DNA from: Streptomyces chartreusis
Lineage (GTDB): Bacteria > Actinomycetota > Actinomycetes > Streptomycetales > Streptomycetaceae
Length of the DNA: 64,000 nt
Assembly (NCBI RefSeq): GCF_008704715.1
Contig: NZ_CP023689.1
Span: 4,836,001 to 4,900,000, forward strand
Direction: 5' to 3'
Under the pieces are notes generated by a model. It saw nothing but the letters and a program-made list of their open reading frames with translations, ran no database searches and was not told where the DNA came from. The translations under genes were made by a program, and so were the position numbers. Position 1 is the stretch's first letter; each line of letters starts with the position of its first letter. Of this stretch, positions 24,929-33,842 are shown in pieces.

Positions 24929-26692
24929 CTACTTCGGCTGCGGCTTGCGCACCGTGAGGTGCAGCTCCCTGAGCCGGGCCTCCTCCAGCTCCGTCGGCGC
25001 GCCCATCATCAGGTCCTGGGCGTTGCCGTTGAGCGGGAAGGCGATGGTCTCGCGGATGTTGGGCTCGTCCGCGAGGAGCATGACGATGCGGTCGACGCCG
25101 GGGGCGATGCCGCCGTGCGGCGGGGCGCCGAAGCGGAAGGCGCGCAGCATGCCGGCGAACTTGTCCTCGACGGTCTCGCGGTCGTAGCCGGCGATCTCGA
25201 ACGCCTTCAGCATGATCTCGGGCTCGTGGTTCCGGATCGCGCCGGAGGACAGCTCGACGCCGTTGCAGACGATGTCGTACTGCCAGCCCAGGATGTCCAG
25301 CGGGTCCTGGGTCTCAAGGGCCTCGAGGCCGCCCTGCGGCATGGAGAACGGGTTGTGCGAGAAGTCGATCGCGCCGGTCTCCTCGTCCTTCTCGTACATC
25401 GGGAAGTCGACGATCCAGCAGAACCGGAAGACGCCCTCCTCGAAGTGCCCGGCACGCTTCGCGGCCTCGACGCGGACCGCACCCATGATCTTGGAGACCT
25501 CGTCGAACTCGCCCGCGCCGAAGAACACGGCGTGACCGGCGGCCAGCGACAGGCGCTTGGTCAGCTCGGCGACGTTCTCCTCGGTGAGGAACTTGGCGAT
25601 CGGGCCGGTCAGCGAGCCGTCCTCGGCGACACGGACCCAGGCCAGGCCCTTCGCGCCGAGGGTGACCGCGAAGTCACCGAGCTGGTCGAAGAACTTGCGG
25701 GGCTGCGCGGAGACGTCCGGCACCGGCAGCGCACGCACGTGCTTGCCGGCGAACGCCTTGAACTCCGAGCCCTCGAAGACGTCGGTGATGTCGACGAGCT
25801 CCAGCTGGGCCCGCAGGTCCGGCTTGTCGGAGCCGTACTTCAGCATCGCCTCGCGGAACGGGATCCGCGGGAAGGGGGAGGTGACATGGCGGCCGCCGCC
25901 GAACTCCTCGAACAGCTCCGTCATGAGCTGCTCGATCGGCTGGAAGACGTCCTCCTGCTCCACGAAGCTCATCTCGACGTCGAGCTGGTAGAACTCGCCC
26001 GGCGAGCGGTCGGCGCGCGCGTCCTCGTCGCGGAAGCAGGGCGCGATCTGGAAGTAGCGGTCGAAGCCGGAGATCATCAGCAGCTGCTTGAACTGCTGGG
26101 GGGCCTGCGGCAGGGCGTAGAACTTGCCCGGGTTCAGGCGGGAGGGGACGACGAAGTCGCGGGCGCCCTCGGGGGAGGTCGCGGACAGGATCGGCGTCGC
26201 CATCTCGTTGAAGCCCAGCGCCGTCATCTTGTGGCGGATCGCCGAGATGACCGACGTACGCAGCAGGATGTTCTTGTGCATGCGCTCGCGGCGCAGGTCC
26301 AGGAAGCGGTACTCCAGGCGCCGCTCCTCGTTGACCCCGTCCTCGGTGTTGATCGTGAAGGGGAGCGGGGCGGCTGCGCCGAGCAGCTCGACCTCGCCGA
26401 CCTCGACCTCGATCTCGCCGGTGGGCAGCTCGGAGTTGATGTTCTCGGCGCCACGGGAGACGACCTTGCCGTCGATCCGGACCGTGGACTCCTTGGACAG
26501 CTTGTCCAGGGCCTCGTACGCGGGGGTGCCCGGGCGGGCCACGAGCTGCGTGATGCCGTAGTGATCACGCAGATCGATGAAGAGGATGCCGCCCAGGTCG
26601 CGCCGATTGTGCAGCCAGCCACTCAGCCGGACGTCGGTGCCGACGTCAGAGGAGCGGAGCTCGCCGCAGGTGTGGGACCTGTACCGATGCAT
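24929..26692 (-). CDS. aspS: Aspartyl-tRNA synthetase
   Basis: A 587-residue class IIb synthetase starting at ATG 26692. The N-terminal OB-fold anticodon-binding domain is at about residues 1-105 (VRLSGWLHNRRDLGG). Class II motif 1 is around residue 150, motif 2 is FRDEDARADRSPGEFYQLD near 220, and motif 3 is GGIAPGVDRIVMLLADEPNIRE near 540. A bacterial GAD insertion lies at about 300-410. It charges tRNA-Asp; whether it also charges tRNA-Asn cannot be told from the sequence alone. A parS site (26751-26764) lies in the upstream region, 59 bases before the start codon. Confidence 0.97.
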   Translation of the reverse strand: MHRYRSHTCGELRSSDVGTDVRLSGWLHNRRDLGGILFIDLRDHYGITQLVARPGTPAYEALDKLSKESTVRIDGKVVSRGAENINSELPTGEIEVEVGEVELLGAAAPLPFTINTEDGVNEERRLEYRFLDLRRERMHKNILLRTSVISAIRHKMTALGFNEMATPILSATSPEGARDFVVPSRLNPGKFYALPQAPQQFKQLLMISGFDRYFQIAPCFRDEDARADRSPGEFYQLDVEMSFVEQEDVFQPIEQLMTELFEEFGGGRHVTSPFPRIPFREAMLKYGSDKPDLRAQLELVDITDVFEGSEFKAFAGKHVRALPVPDVSAQPRKFFDQLGDFAVTLGAKGLAWVRVAEDGSLTGPIAKFLTEENVAELTKRLSLAAGHAVFFGAGEFDEVSKIMGAVRVEAAKRAGHFEEGVFRFCWIVDFPMYEKDEETGAIDFSHNPFSMPQGGLEALETQDPLDILGWQYDIVCNGVELSSGAIRNHEPEIMLKAFEIAGYDRETVEDKFAGMLRAFRFGAPPHGGIAPGVDRIVMLLADEPNIRETIAFPLNGNAQDLMMGAPTELEEARLRELHLTVRKPQPK

Positions 26693-26750
26693 CGTCGTTC
26701 ATCCAGTCTTCGCGGATCGGGGGCTTGGTTCCCGTGAATGAGGGGCTTTG

Positions 26751-26764
26751 TTTCACGTGAAACT
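26751..26764. other. parS: parS centromere site (ParB binding) upstream of aspS
   Basis: GTTTCACGTGAAAC, the exact 14-base palindrome recognised by streptomycete ParB, lies between aspS and the divergent SpoIIE-type gene. Such sites cluster around oriC, so this copy supports an origin-proximal position. Confidence 0.9.
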
Positions 26765-26878
26765 CCCCCAAGCCTACCGGGCACCCCAAGATCGCCTCCC
26801 CACCATTTAGCCGTGGCCCCGGGCCCGGGGAGCGGATGCCCCGTACAGCTTCGGTGGCAGCGTTCGATCACCTCTTCT

Positions 26879-26884
26879 TAGAGT
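26879..26884 (+). promoter_or_regulatory. -10 element of the PAS/GAF/SpoIIE gene (leaderless)
   Basis: TAGAGT ends 6 bases before ATG 26891, so transcription should start at the start codon. The only G-rich stretch (GGGG) is too close to the ATG to act as a ribosome binding site. No clear -35 is visible. Confidence 0.5.
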
Positions 26885-26890
26885 GGGGCA

Positions 26891-29089
26891 ATGCGCACTG
26901 GTGAGCCCCTGCCCGCCGTGGGGGAGGTTCTGGCCGCCCTCGCGACCGGACTGTGGCACTGGAACACCGCCACGGGACTGGTCACAGTCGACGCGGAGGC
27001 GGCACGTCTGCTGGGCCTGCCCTCCGAACGGGCCACGCTCAGCCAGGCCCAGGTGCGCGCACGGCTGCACCCGGTGGACTGGAACGAGATCAGCGGCGTG
27101 ATCCAGCTGGCCGTCGCCGAGGGCACGCTCGGCGAGGTGCGGGTGCGGATCATGGACGACCTGGGCCGGGTCGTCCGGGTCGGCCGCAGCCGCTTCCACG
27201 CGTCCTTCGACCGCGAGAAGCGGTCGTACGAGGTCACCGGGTCCCTCCAGGAGGTCACCGAGCCGGTGCCGGGCACCTCCGCCGGGCGTACGGCGGTCAC
27301 CGGTGACTGGCGGCGCTCGCGGGAGGCGTTCCTGCTGGACGCGGGCCGGGCACTGGCCGAGGCGCGATCGACGGCCGAGGTGCTGCGGGTCGCGGCCGGT
27401 CTGTCGATGCCGGGCTTCTCACCGGACGGGCTCGCGGTCTTCGGCGTCACCGGCGACCGTCTGACGATCATCGGGCACCACGGCCATCAGCCCGGTGACG
27501 AGGGCCCCTTCACACATATGGCCCTGGACACGGACTACCCGGCCGCCGAGGTGGTCCGCACCGGCCGTGCCGTCTATCTCTCCTCGCCCGAGAAGTACAA
27601 GGACCGCTACCCGGTCACCTGGCCGCTCGCCGCGCACTTCGACCGGCAGTCCTGGGCGTTCCTGCCGCTGACCGTGGCCGGGCGCACGATGGGCGCCTGG
27701 ATGGCGGCGTTCACCTATCCGGTCGCCTTCACCCCGGACGAGCGCTCCGTGCTGACGACGGTCGCCCGCATGCTCGCCCAGGCCCTCTCGCGCGCCGAGG
27801 CCGCCGAGTCCGCACGGGAGCTCACGGACGGCCTCCAGCGCTCGATGCTGCCCAAGCTGGGCCCCGAGATACCGGGCATGGGTGTCGCCGCGCGCTATGT
27901 CCCGACGGGCGGCGGCCTCCAGGTCGGCGGCGACTGGTACGACATGATCCCGCTGCCCGGGGGCACTTCCCGAACGGAGTTCGGGGGAGGCCGCTTCGCC
28001 CTCGTCATCGGCGACGTCCAGGGTCATGACGTGCGGGCGGCGGGCCTGATGGGCCAGCTGCGGATCGCGCTGCGCGCCTACGCCTCCGAGGGTCACCGCC
28101 CCGATGCCGTGCTCTCCCGGGCCTCGCGCTTCCTGCACGGGATGACGTTCGGCGCCCTCGACGAGGACCCGTCCGACCTGCGCTTCGCGACCTGCCTGTA
28201 CGTCGAGGTCGATCCCGCGTCGGGCCTGCTGGACATCGCCCGCGCCGGGCACCCGGACCCGGCGATCCGGATGACCGACGGCACGGTGCTGGCGCGTCCG
28301 ACGGCCGGCGGTCTGCCGCTGGGCATCGATCCGGACGCCGACTATCCGACGACCAGGATCACCCTGGAACCCGGCGAGACCATGCTGATCTGCACGGACG
28401 GGCTGATCGAGACCGGCGGCCACGACCTGGAGACCGGCTGGAAGCGCATCCGCTCGATCCTGGAGGAGCACGACGGCGACCTGGAGGGGCTCGCCGACGC
28501 CCTGGTCCAGGCCGTCCACGGCCCGTCCTCCCACCACACCACCGGCCCGCTCGCCGACCGGCGCGAGGACGACATAGCGGTACTGCTGCTGCACCGGCAG
28601 GGCGACGGACACGCCGACACCGCCCTGCGGACGACGGTCCGGCGCACCGTGCTGTCGGTCGCGCAGGCCGAGCCGGAGCGGGTCGGGGTGGCCCGGCAGC
28701 AGCTGCGGGAGCTGCTGCACGACTGGGCCTCCGAGGACCAGGTCGACTCCGCGGTCCTGCTGCTGTCGGAGACGCTGACGAACGTCCTGGTGCACACCGA
28801 CGCCGACGCGCTGCTGCTGGCGGAGGTGCGGGGCGAGCCCGGCGACCGCCGGGTGCGCGTCGAGGTCACCGACACCAGCGACGACCTGCCGCACCGGCGC
28901 AGCCCCGGGGAGCTGGCCTCGTCCGGGCGGGGTCTGATGCTGATCGAGCTGCTGGCCCAGGCGTGGGGCGTCGACCCTCGCGGCGAGGGCAAGAGCATCT
29001 GGTTCGAGCTCTACGAGTCCGAGGGCGCCGTCGAGTCCGGGGGCGGCTCGGTCGAAGTCGCGGTCGCGCTCGAGGTCGAGCTGCCGTAG
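26891..29089 (+). CDS. PAS-GAF-SpoIIE phosphatase with C-terminal HATPase (anti-sigma kinase) domain
   Basis: A 732-residue cytoplasmic signalling protein starting at ATG 26891. Domains in order: PAS-like at about 8-120 (GLWHWNTATGLVTVDAEA), GAF at about 140-310 (ending TVARMLAQALSRAEA), SpoIIE/PP2C at about 325-570 (QVGGDWYDMI, IGDVQGHDVRAA, CTDGLIETGG, DDIAVLLL) and an RsbW/SpoIIAB-like ATPase at about 600-715 (LSETLTNVLVHTD N-box, GRGLMLIELLAQAWG G-box). Such proteins combine phosphatase and kinase arms of a partner switch and so can set the phosphorylation state of an anti-sigma antagonist. No STAS or sigma gene is adjacent. The 3' end overlaps the convergent AI-2E permease gene by 79 bases. 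Confidence 0.9.
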   Translation: MRTGEPLPAVGEVLAALATGLWHWNTATGLVTVDAEAARLLGLPSERATLSQAQVRARLHPVDWNEISGVIQLAVAEGTLGEVRVRIMDDLGRVVRVGRSRFHASFDREKRSYEVTGSLQEVTEPVPGTSAGRTAVTGDWRRSREAFLLDAGRALAEARSTAEVLRVAAGLSMPGFSPDGLAVFGVTGDRLTIIGHHGHQPGDEGPFTHMALDTDYPAAEVVRTGRAVYLSSPEKYKDRYPVTWPLAAHFDRQSWAFLPLTVAGRTMGAWMAAFTYPVAFTPDERSVLTTVARMLAQALSRAEAAESARELTDGLQRSMLPKLGPEIPGMGVAARYVPTGGGLQVGGDWYDMIPLPGGTSRTEFGGGRFALVIGDVQGHDVRAAGLMGQLRIALRAYASEGHRPDAVLSRASRFLHGMTFGALDEDPSDLRFATCLYVEVDPASGLLDIARAGHPDPAIRMTDGTVLARPTAGGLPLGIDPDADYPTTRITLEPGETMLICTDGLIETGGHDLETGWKRIRSILEEHDGDLEGLADALVQAVHGPSSHHTTGPLADRREDDIAVLLLHRQGDGHADTALRTTVRRTVLSVAQAEPERVGVARQQLRELLHDWASEDQVDSAVLLLSETLTNVLVHTDADALLLAEVRGEPGDRRVRVEVTDTSDDLPHRRSPGELASSGRGLMLIELLAQAWGVDPRGEGKSIWFELYESEGAVESGGGSVEVAVALEVELP

Positions 29090-30117
29090 CGCTCCCGCAG
29101 CTCGTGCGCGACGCCGAACGCGGCGGCGGTGAGCGGTACGGCGAGCAGCATGCCGAGGATGCCGGCCACGGAGGCGCCCGCGGTGATCGTCACCATGACG
29201 ACGGCCGGGTGCATCTGCACGGTCCGGCTCTGGATCGCCGGCGTCAGCACATGCCCCTCCAGCACCTGCACGGCCAGCACGATGCCCAGCACCCACAGCG
29301 CGATGACGAAGCCCCGGTCGGCGAGGGCGACCAGCACGGCGACGGCTCCCGAGATGACCGCGCCCAGATAGGGGATGTAGGCGCCGACGAAGACGAGCGC
29401 GCCGAGCCCGATAGCGCCCGGCACATCGAGGATCACCAGTCCGACGGTGATGCAGACGGCGTCGATGAAGGCGATGAAGGTGGTCCCCCGCATGAACCCC
29501 TCCACGGCCTGGAACGCGCGCCGGGCCATGGCCTCCACGAGTTCCCCGCTGCTGCCGGGCACGAGGGACCGCAGGGCGCCGGCCGCCCGGTCGGAGTCCC
29601 GCAGGAAGAAGAAGACCAGCAGCAGCGCGAGCACGCCGATGGCGATGGTCTCGCCCACGACGCTGACCCCGCTGATGAACCCGGAGGCGGCCGTCCCGCC
29701 GAACTTGGTGAGCAGCTCCTGGGCATTGGCGGCGACGTCGTCCAGTGAGGTGCCGGCGGCCCCGAAGTGGTCCGCGATGTCCCGGCCCGCCTGCTTGAGC
29801 GAGGCGACGATCTCGTCGCCGCTGTCCACGATCGCGGCGACGACGATGTACACGGCCCCGCCGACTACGGCCACCACGGCGACGCAGGTGAGCGCGGCGG
29901 CGACCGACCGGTTGACCTTGGCCTTCACCAGCCGCCGGTGCAGCGGCCCGAGCAGCGCCGTCCCCAGCAGCGCGAGCAGCACGGGCACCACGGCCGTACT
30001 GAACTCCACGGCCAGCCGGATCCCGACGTAGACCACTCCGGCGACGAGCAGCACGACCACACACCAGGCGGCGAGCCGCCGTACGGGATCGGGGAGCAGC
30101 GGGGTGGGGGCCTGCAC
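29011..30117 (-). CDS. AI-2E family transporter (TqsA/PerM type)
   Basis: A 368-residue membrane protein starting at GTG 30117 (weak GGAA ribosome binding site). It has eight hydrophobic helices; the paired helices at about residues 20-60 are followed by an extended central amphipathic region (about 90-160) and then the conserved C-terminal block (DVPGAIGLGALVFVGAYIPYLGAVISGAVAVLVAL). The family transports autoinducer-2 or other small molecules or ions; the substrate here is unknown, since Streptomyces AI-2 use is not established. The C-terminal tail is Ser/Thr/Pro-rich and is encoded by DNA shared with the convergent SpoIIE gene (79-base overlap). Confidence 0.85.
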   Translation of the reverse strand: MQAPTPLLPDPVRRLAAWCVVVLLVAGVVYVGIRLAVEFSTAVVPVLLALLGTALLGPLHRRLVKAKVNRSVAAALTCVAVVAVVGGAVYIVVAAIVDSGDEIVASLKQAGRDIADHFGAAGTSLDDVAANAQELLTKFGGTAASGFISGVSVVGETIAIGVLALLLVFFFLRDSDRAAGALRSLVPGSSGELVEAMARRAFQAVEGFMRGTTFIAFIDAVCITVGLVILDVPGAIGLGALVFVGAYIPYLGAVISGAVAVLVALADRGFVIALWVLGIVLAVQVLEGHVLTPAIQSRTVQMHPAVVMVTITAGASVAGILGMLLAVPLTAAAFGVAHELRERYGSSTSSATATSTEPPPDSTAPSDS

Positions 30118-30226
30118 GGTTCCAGCGGATCACGCGCGGGGCGGGGCTGTCGTGCGCGGGCGGACCGGGCGGGTGACGAGCGGGGAAGGGGCGGGGGACG
30201 GGTGGCGACGGGTGGCCGGGGTGACG

Positions 30227-30268
30227 AAAGGCCCGGGGCCGCACCACGCTGTGCGGCCCCGGGCCTTT
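30227..30268 (-). terminator. Terminator of the pirin gene
   Basis: A perfect 18-base stem (30227-30244 and 30251-30268) with a 6-base loop sits 17 bases beyond the pirin stop. T runs flank both sides, so it could work in both directions. Confidence 0.85.
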
Positions 30269-30284
30269 TTCGTACCTGGGCGGG

Positions 30285-31265
30285 TCAGGCCTCGGAGGGA
30301 CCCTCGCCGCTCATTCCGTGCACCGCCGGGACGGTGCCGAGGCGGCCCTTCTGGAAGTCCTCGAAAGCCTGCATGAGTTCGTCCTTGGTGTTCATGACGA
30401 ACGGGCCGTAGTGGGCCATCGGCTCACGGATCGGCTGCCCGCCGAGGAGGACGACCTCCAGGTCCGGCGTGTTCGAGTCCTGCTTCTCGTCGGCGCGGAC
30501 GGTCAGCGAACCGCCGTCGCCGAACACGGCCGTCTGGCCCGTGTGGATCGCGCGGCGCTCCGCACCCACGCTGCCGCGGCCCGCGAGGACGTACGCGAGG
30601 CCGTTGAAGTCCTCGCGCCACGGCAGGGTGATCTCCGCGCCCGGGGCGAGGGTCGCGTGGATCATCGAGATCGGGGTGTGGGTGATGCCGGGACCCTGGT
30701 GGCCGTCCAGCTCACCGGCGATGACACGCAGCAGCGCGCCGCCGTCGGGGGAGGTGAGCAGCTGGACGTTGCCGCCGCGGATGTCCTGGTAGCGCGGCGC
30801 CATCATCTTGTCCTTGGCCGGGAGGTTGACCCACAGCTGGAGGCCGTGGAAGAGACCGCCGGACATGACCAGCGCCTCCGGCGGGGCCTCGATGTGCAGC
30901 AGACCGGAGCCGGCCGTCATCCACTGGGTGTCGCCGTTGGTGATGGTGCCACCGCCGCCGTTGGAGTCCTGGTGGTCGAAGATCCCGTCGATGATGTAGG
31001 TGACGGTCTCGAAGCCGCGGTGCGGGTGCCAGGGCGTTCCCTTGGGCTCACCCGGCGCGTACTCCACCTCGCCCATCTGGTCCATCATGATGAACGGGTC
31101 CAGATGGCGGTAGTTGATCCCGGCGAACGCACGGCGCACCGGGAAGCCCTCACCCTCGAAACCGCTCGGCGCGGTCGTGACGGTGAGCACGGGACGGGCC
31201 ACCGCCTCCGCGGGCGCGGCGACGCGAGGCAGCGTCAGCGGGTTCTCGACGGTCACTGCAGGCAT
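30285..31265 (-). CDS. Pirin family protein
   Basis: A 326-residue bicupin starting at ATG 31265, preceded by AGGAGG. The N-terminal cupin holds the pirin motif GTPWHPHRGFETVTYI with the metal-binding His residues, followed by GGLLHIE-type Glu/His residues (SGLLHIEAPPEA). The second cupin covers about residues 190-310. Pirins bind iron; bacterial members act as quercetin dioxygenases or as modulators of metabolic enzymes such as pyruvate dehydrogenase. No signal peptide is present. It is monocistronic, with its own terminator. The biological role here is open. Confidence 0.92.
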   Translation of the reverse strand: MPAVTVENPLTLPRVAAPAEAVARPVLTVTTAPSGFEGEGFPVRRAFAGINYRHLDPFIMMDQMGEVEYAPGEPKGTPWHPHRGFETVTYIIDGIFDHQDSNGGGGTITNGDTQWMTAGSGLLHIEAPPEALVMSGGLFHGLQLWVNLPAKDKMMAPRYQDIRGGNVQLLTSPDGGALLRVIAGELDGHQGPGITHTPISMIHATLAPGAEITLPWREDFNGLAYVLAGRGSVGAERRAIHTGQTAVFGDGGSLTVRADEKQDSNTPDLEVVLLGGQPIREPMAHYGPFVMNTKDELMQAFEDFQKGRLGTVPAVHGMSGEGPSEA

Positions 31266-31360
31266 GTCGGTACCTCCTTGTGCGGCCAGTTTAGTTGAGC
31301 GTTGAACTTCTTGCCACCCCTAACGGGAAAAGCGCGGCAGCCATTCCCGCCCGGGCACGC

Positions 31361-31395
31361 CGAAGGCCGGCGCCCAGGGCGGGCGCCGGCCTTCG
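31361..31395 (-). terminator. Terminator of the MFS exporter gene
   Basis: A perfect 15-base stem (31361-31375 and 31381-31395) with a 5-base loop lies beyond the exporter stop at 31457 on the minus strand, before the pirin promoter region. Confidence 0.7.
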
Positions 31396-31456
31396 TCACG
31401 AGGACCCGGTGCTTCGACGGCGGCTCAGTGTGTCAGGAAGAGCCGGTCCGAGGGGG

Positions 31457-32956
31457 TCAGACGACGAGTTCGGGCTGCTCGTCGGGGGTGCCGGCCGCCT
31501 CCTGCGGCCCGCGGCGGTCGTCGCGCATGACCAGGGTCGCCAGCAGCGCCGCCGCGAGGACGCCGATCGCGCTGACCGTGAAGGTGGTGGACATCGAGGC
31601 GGTGAAGGCCTCGCGGGCCGCCGCGATCAGACCGGCGTCGCCCCCGGCGACCGCACCGGCGATCGAGTGCCTGGCCTCCTCGGGCACGCCCTCGGGCATC
31701 CGGTCCGCGAAGCCGCTCGACAGCAGCGAGCCCAGGATCGCGATGCCCAGGGCGGTGCCGGCCTGCTGGACGGTGTCGTTCAGGGCCGAGCCGACGCCCG
31801 CCTTGTCCTCGGGGATCGTGCCCATCAGCGCGCCGACCGCGGCCGGCATCGCCAGGCCCGCGCCGAGGCCGAGCAGACCGAGCGCCACCGCCGGGACCGT
31901 GAAGCCGGAGTCCGCCGAGACCGTGGTCAGCAGCGCGAAGCAGGCCACCATCACCAGCATCCCCGCGAGGATCACCCACCGGTTGCCGTACCTGGCGGCG
32001 AGCTTGACGCCGGCGCCGTTGCCGACGAGGGCCGTGATCGCCAGCGGCAGGAAGGCGAGGCCGGCCTTGATGGGCGAGTAGCCGAGCACGAACTGGAGGT
32101 ACTGGGTCAGGACCAGCAGCAGACCGCCGTTGCCGATCTGGACGAGCGCCAGGGAGAGCGAACCGCCGCTGAAGTTGCGGTGCCTGAAGAGGACCAGCGG
32201 GACCATCGGGGACTTGGTGACGTTCTCCCAGATCACGAAGCCGGCCAGCGACGCGAGAGCCACCGGCAGGGCGGCGGTCCACACCCCGTGCTGCGGGAGC
32301 TCGATGATCCACCAGACCAGGGCCGTCATCCCGACCGCCGACAGCACCGCGCCGAGCGGGTCCGGCTTCTGCCAGGGCGCCCTGGACTCCGGCATCAGCG
32401 TCAGACCGGCGACGACGGCGAGCACCACGATCGGCACGTTGATGAAGAAGATCGACTGCCAGGAAAAGTGCTCGATCAGGACACCGCCGAGCACCGGGCT
32501 GCCGACCAGACCGAGCATCGACACCGAGCTCCAGGCCGCCATCGCCCGGCCGCGCTCCTCCTCGTCGAAGACGGTGATGAGGATCGACAGCGTGGACGGC
32601 ATGATCAGCGCCCCGCCGACCCCCATCGCGACACGGACGGCGATCACCTCGCCGGGGTTCGTGCACCAGGTCGCGGCCAGTGACGCCGCCCCGAAGAGCA
32701 GGAGCCCGATCAGCATCACCCTGCGGCGTCCGAACCGGTCGCCGAGGCTGCCGGAGGTGAGCAGCAGCCCCGCGAACACCAGGATGTAGGAGTCCAGGAT
32801 CCACTGGGTCTCCTGCGCGCTCGCCCCGAGCTCCCCGGTCATCACGGGCACCGCGACGGTCAGCGCCATGCTGTCGACGACCAGCACCAGCGTGCTCAGG
32901 CAGAGCACCAGCAGGATCCACCAGCGACGTGGATCACGCGTTCCCTTGACGTCCAT
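31457..32956 (-). CDS. MFS drug exporter, DHA2 (EmrB/QacA) type
   Basis: A 499-residue protein with 14 predicted membrane helices starting at ATG 32956. It shows the DHA2 features: first-helix motif LDSYILVFAGLLLTSGSLGDRFGRRR (motif A, here D-R-F-G-R-R-R), SPVLGGVLIEHFSWQSIFFINVP (motif C region) and a hydrophilic C-terminal tail. It exports lipophilic or cationic drugs in exchange for protons. It is divergent from a TetR-type regulator gene, and several copies of a palindromic operator lie between the two starts, so it is very likely repressed by that regulator and induced by a substrate. Confidence 0.92.
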   Translation of the reverse strand: MDVKGTRDPRRWWILLVLCLSTLVLVVDSMALTVAVPVMTGELGASAQETQWILDSYILVFAGLLLTSGSLGDRFGRRRVMLIGLLLFGAASLAATWCTNPGEVIAVRVAMGVGGALIMPSTLSILITVFDEEERGRAMAAWSSVSMLGLVGSPVLGGVLIEHFSWQSIFFINVPIVVLAVVAGLTLMPESRAPWQKPDPLGAVLSAVGMTALVWWIIELPQHGVWTAALPVALASLAGFVIWENVTKSPMVPLVLFRHRNFSGGSLSLALVQIGNGGLLLVLTQYLQFVLGYSPIKAGLAFLPLAITALVGNGAGVKLAARYGNRWVILAGMLVMVACFALLTTVSADSGFTVPAVALGLLGLGAGLAMPAAVGALMGTIPEDKAGVGSALNDTVQQAGTALGIAILGSLLSSGFADRMPEGVPEEARHSIAGAVAGGDAGLIAAAREAFTASMSTTFTVSAIGVLAAALLATLVMRDDRRGPQEAAGTPDEQPELVV

Positions 32957-32991
32957 GACGTTCCCCTCCGGTTCGTGAACACCATTCCTTC

Positions 32992-33069
32992 GTTGCGAAC
33001 ACTGTACGCACAGCGGAACAGTGTTCGCAACACTTCATTCCTGTACGCTCGATGCGAACGATGTACGCA
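32992..33069 (+). promoter_or_regulatory. TetR operator cluster between the exporter and regulator genes
   Basis: TGCGAACnnTGTACGCA occurs at 32994-33010 and again at 33053-33069 (59 bases apart). Both are near-palindromes of the form TGCG-N-AC ... GT-N-CGCA. In between, GAACAGTGTTC (33016-33026) is a perfect palindrome, and the 14-base arms 32992-33005 and 33018-33031 are exact reverse complements. The last site lies 19 bases before the TetR start codon. Confidence 0.8.
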
Positions 33070-33088
33070 GGGATGCGAAGGAGTGCCG

Positions 33089-33835
33089 ATGGCCGCCAGG
33101 ACGACGAAGCAGAGCTCCATCCCCTCCGTGTGGGCCCGCCCGCAGCGCGAGTCCGACCAGCCCGCGCTCAGCCGGGCCACGATCGTGCGCGAGGCGATCG
33201 TCATGCTGGACGCGGAGGGCGTGGAGGCGCTGAGCATGCGCAAGCTCGCCACCAGGCTGAACGCCGGCGCGGCCTCCCTGTACCGGCATGTCGCGACCAA
33301 GGACGAGCTGATGGAGCTGGCCGTCGACGAGGTCGCCGCCGAGATCGACGTACCGCCCGCGGACAGCCCGGACTGGCGGGCGGCCGTGGCGCAGGCCGCG
33401 CACTCCTTCCGTACGACGGCACTACGGCACCCGTGGCTGTCCTCGGTCCTCGGCCAGGCGGGCCTCGCCTATCTCGGCCCCAACCTCATGTCGTACTCGG
33501 AGCGCTTGGCCGCCCTGTTCACCACTGCCGGGTTCCCGGACCCCAACGGGGCGATCGACGCCGTCCTGTCGTACGTCATCGGGATGAGCACCACCGAGGG
33601 CGCCTGGCTCATCACGGTCGCCCGCTCCGGGGAGACCGAGGCCGACTTCATCGCACGGCTGATGCCTGCGGCCCAGCAGGCGGTGGCGGACCACGAACAC
33701 CTGGCCAAGGGCTACGCCCAGACGGAGGAGGTCGCCACCACGGACCCGGCGACCATGCGGGACACAAAGTTCGCGGCCGCCCTGGACATCGTCCTCGACG
33801 GCCTGGCCCTGCGCCTCGAAACGCCGGGATCCTGA
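33089..33835 (+). CDS. TetR-family transcriptional repressor of the divergent exporter
   Basis: A 248-residue regulator. ATG 33089 is the start because GAAGGAG lies 6 bases upstream; the frame is open further upstream across the operators but without a signal. The TetR N-terminal helix-turn-helix is at about residues 27-75 (SMRKLATRLNAGAASLYRHVATKDELM), and the C-terminal domain (about 85-240) is of the Tn10-TetR-like type, with WRAAVAQAAHSFR and PNGAIDAVLSYVIG helices. It is divergent from a DHA2 drug exporter and its DNA sites overlap both promoters, which fits a substrate-induced repressor. The first 25 residues are a polar extension. Confidence 0.92.
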   Translation: MAARTTKQSSIPSVWARPQRESDQPALSRATIVREAIVMLDAEGVEALSMRKLATRLNAGAASLYRHVATKDELMELAVDEVAAEIDVPPADSPDWRAAVAQAAHSFRTTALRHPWLSSVLGQAGLAYLGPNLMSYSERLAALFTTAGFPDPNGAIDAVLSYVIGMSTTEGAWLITVARSGETEADFIARLMPAAQQAVADHEHLAKGYAQTEEVATTDPATMRDTKFAAALDIVLDGLALRLETPGS

Positions 33836-33842
33836 GCGCCCC

